Origin: Cololabis saira
Taxonomy: Eukaryota; Chordata; Actinopteri; Beloniformes; Belonidae
Direction of reading: 5' to 3'
DNA length: 64,000 nucleotides
Assembly (NCBI RefSeq): GCF_033807715.1
Contig: NC_084591.1
Location: forward strand, 26,533,090-26,597,089
Position 1 is the first letter of the stretch; every line of letters starts with the position of its first letter. Positions 54,584 through 64,000 of this stretch are shown here, in pieces. The translations under genes were made by a program, and so were the position numbers. A model generated the notes under the pieces. The model was not told where the DNA came from. It did not search any database and saw only the letters and a program-made list of their open reading frames with translations.

Positions 54584-54654
<71 letters not shown>
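54584..54654. repeat. (CA)35 microsatellite
   Basis: An uninterrupted CA run starting right at the 3' end of the Tc1 relic. Confidence 0.95.
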
Positions 54655-54658
<4 letters not shown>

Positions 54659-55156
54659 CAAACAGCAAACAGATTAAAAGCGGAGGGAGTATCAGTGGAC
54701 CCAATTTCTGTATGGTTCTATCCCTCTCTTTAAATATTTCTCCTCTTCAACAACAGTGAGCCATCAAAGGGTGAGCTACTTAGAGCCTCCTAGCTGCAGG
54801 AAGAGGGTCTGCCCCCCTCAGAGAGCTCCTGTTAATCTCCAAGCTCATCTCTGCCTTTACGACCACGCTGACGTCAAAGGCCAGCCTTCTGTTGCTGCGT
54901 CTCAGGGACTGAGAAGCTGGGATGCGCGGATTCACACCAGCGTTACGCTTCCTGTCGGAGTCCAGAATAGCTGTTTTCTTGCTCCGACTGGCGGCGATCG
55001 TTGAAGGCACCTACAGCTCTGTGTGAGCTCGGAGGGCTGGCTTTGTGACAAGAAACCTGGCCTCCTGGGGGGGGGGCTGGCTGTAAATATCGCTGTTGTT
55101 CTTGAGGTGGATGATGTGCTCTGTGGGGATGGGATGCACATTTGCAATGTGCATCT

Positions 55157-63224
<8,068 letters not shown>

Positions 63225-64000
63225 TTGCAACCAAGTTGCCACAAGGTCCCATGTATAATCTGGTAGCAATAATCCTCCAAACTGGCCCTTGCCGGAGCAG
63301 GAGTCTGGTTCGCATTGCCGGCAGTAGGTCAGACTTGTTCCCAGTGCATGTTGGACTCTGGCAGGGCTGCCCTTTGTCCTGTTCATAATTTTTATGGACA
63401 GGATTTCTAGGCGCAGTCAGGGGCCGGAGGGAATCCGGTTTGGGAACCTCAGGATTTCATCTCTGCTTTTTGCAGATGATGTTGTCCTGTTGGCTTCATC
63501 GGACCAGGACCTTCAGCATGTGCTGGGGCGGTTTGAGGCCGAGTGCAACGCGGCAGGGATGAGAATCAGCACCTCCAAAACCGAGGCCATGGTTCTCCAC
63601 CGGGAAAGGGTGGCGTGCCTTCTCCGGGTGGGTGGAGAAGTCCTGCCTCAGGTGGAGGAGTTCAAGTATCTCAGGGTCTTGTTCACGAGGGAACAATGAA
63701 GCGTGAGATTGACAGACGGATCGGTGCAGCGTCCGCAGTTATGCGGTCGATGTACTGGACCGTCGTGGTGAAGAGGGAGCTGAGTCGAAAGGCGAATCTC
63801 TCGATTTACCGGCCAATCTACGCCCCTACCCTCACCTGTGGTCATGAACTTTGGGTAGTGACCGAAAGGACAAGATCGCGGATACAAGCGGCCGAGATGA
63901 GTTTCCTCCGCAGGGTGGCTGGACGCTCCCTTAGAGATAGGGTGAGGAGTTCGGTCACCCGGGAGGAGCTCGGAGTCGAGCCGCTGCTCCTCCACATTGA
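63225..64000 (+). pseudogene. Rex3-like (RTE clade) retrotransposon reverse transcriptase fragment
   Basis: Reverse transcriptase landmarks appear in order on the plus strand: LVRIAGSRSDLFPVHVGLWQ followed by GCPLS (about 63306-63378), FIIFMDRISRR (63387-63419), the polymerase box FADDVVLLAS (about 63470-63500), AECNAAGMRISTSKTEAMVL, VEEFKYLRVLFT, then in another frame RRIGAASAVMRS, ELSRKANLSIYRPIYAPTLT and RIQAAEMSFLRRVAGRSLRD. The block CAGGGCTGCCCTTTGTC (63363-63379) fits Rex3 as I remember it. Reading frame changes after GCPLS and again after VLFTREQ (about 63691-63701) show small deletions, so the copy is inactive. It continues past the right edge. The 5' end near 63225 is approximate. 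Confidence 0.88.

Overview
This window is vertebrate nuclear DNA, most likely from a percomorph-type teleost fish. The evidence is one vertebrate gene split by very long introns with canonical GT/AG splice sites, abundant (CA)n, (TA)n and (TAA)n microsatellites, and several fish-typical repeats: a Rex3-like RTE retrotransposon, hAT elements with 8-bp target duplications, a decayed Tc1 copy, V-SINE/L2-type tails and a short SINE. Nothing looks bacterial, viral or plasmid-borne, and I found no new gene system.

The only protein-coding gene I can support is hipk2 (homeodomain-interacting protein kinase 2), on the minus strand. Two coding exons are visible. Exon 1 (39749-39767) encodes only Met-Ala-Pro-Val-Tyr-Glu plus the first base of Gly. 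Exon 2 (23412-24579) encodes the N-terminal region and the first part of the kinase domain, up to the activation loop. They join in phase 1 across a 15.2-kb intron. The rest of the kinase and the long C-terminal part must lie beyond position 1, so 1-23411 is inferred to be part of intron 2. A CpG-rich promoter or 5' UTR stretch lies at about 39768-40260, with a perfect four-tract G-quadruplex motif at 40187-40208.

Layout: 1-581 is the end of a hAT-like element that runs off the left edge. 582-23411 is intron 2, with scattered dinucleotide repeats, a SINE at 14241-14390 and a composite poly(A)/(TA)n tract followed by a V-SINE/L2-type tail at 19291-19601. 23412-24579 is hipk2 exon 2. 24580-39748 is intron 1, in which I recognise almost no transposon sequence. 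39749-40260 holds exon 1 and the promoter. 40261-64000 is the upstream flank, richer in repeats: (TAA)n at 40966, a complete hAT MITE at 43107-43334, a V-SINE/L2-type piece at 44262, two copies of a CAATT-type fish repeat (49480 and 52678), a deleted Tc1 relic at 53830-54583, three long CA/TG tracts between 52.8 and 55.3 kb, and a Rex3-like reverse transcriptase fragment from about 63225 to the right edge.

The many other open frames of 60-185 codons have no recognisable domain, no convincing splice context, or consist of translated microsatellite or reverse-complement exon sequence. They are not annotated as genes. Repeat family names rest on pattern recognition from memory, not on a database search.
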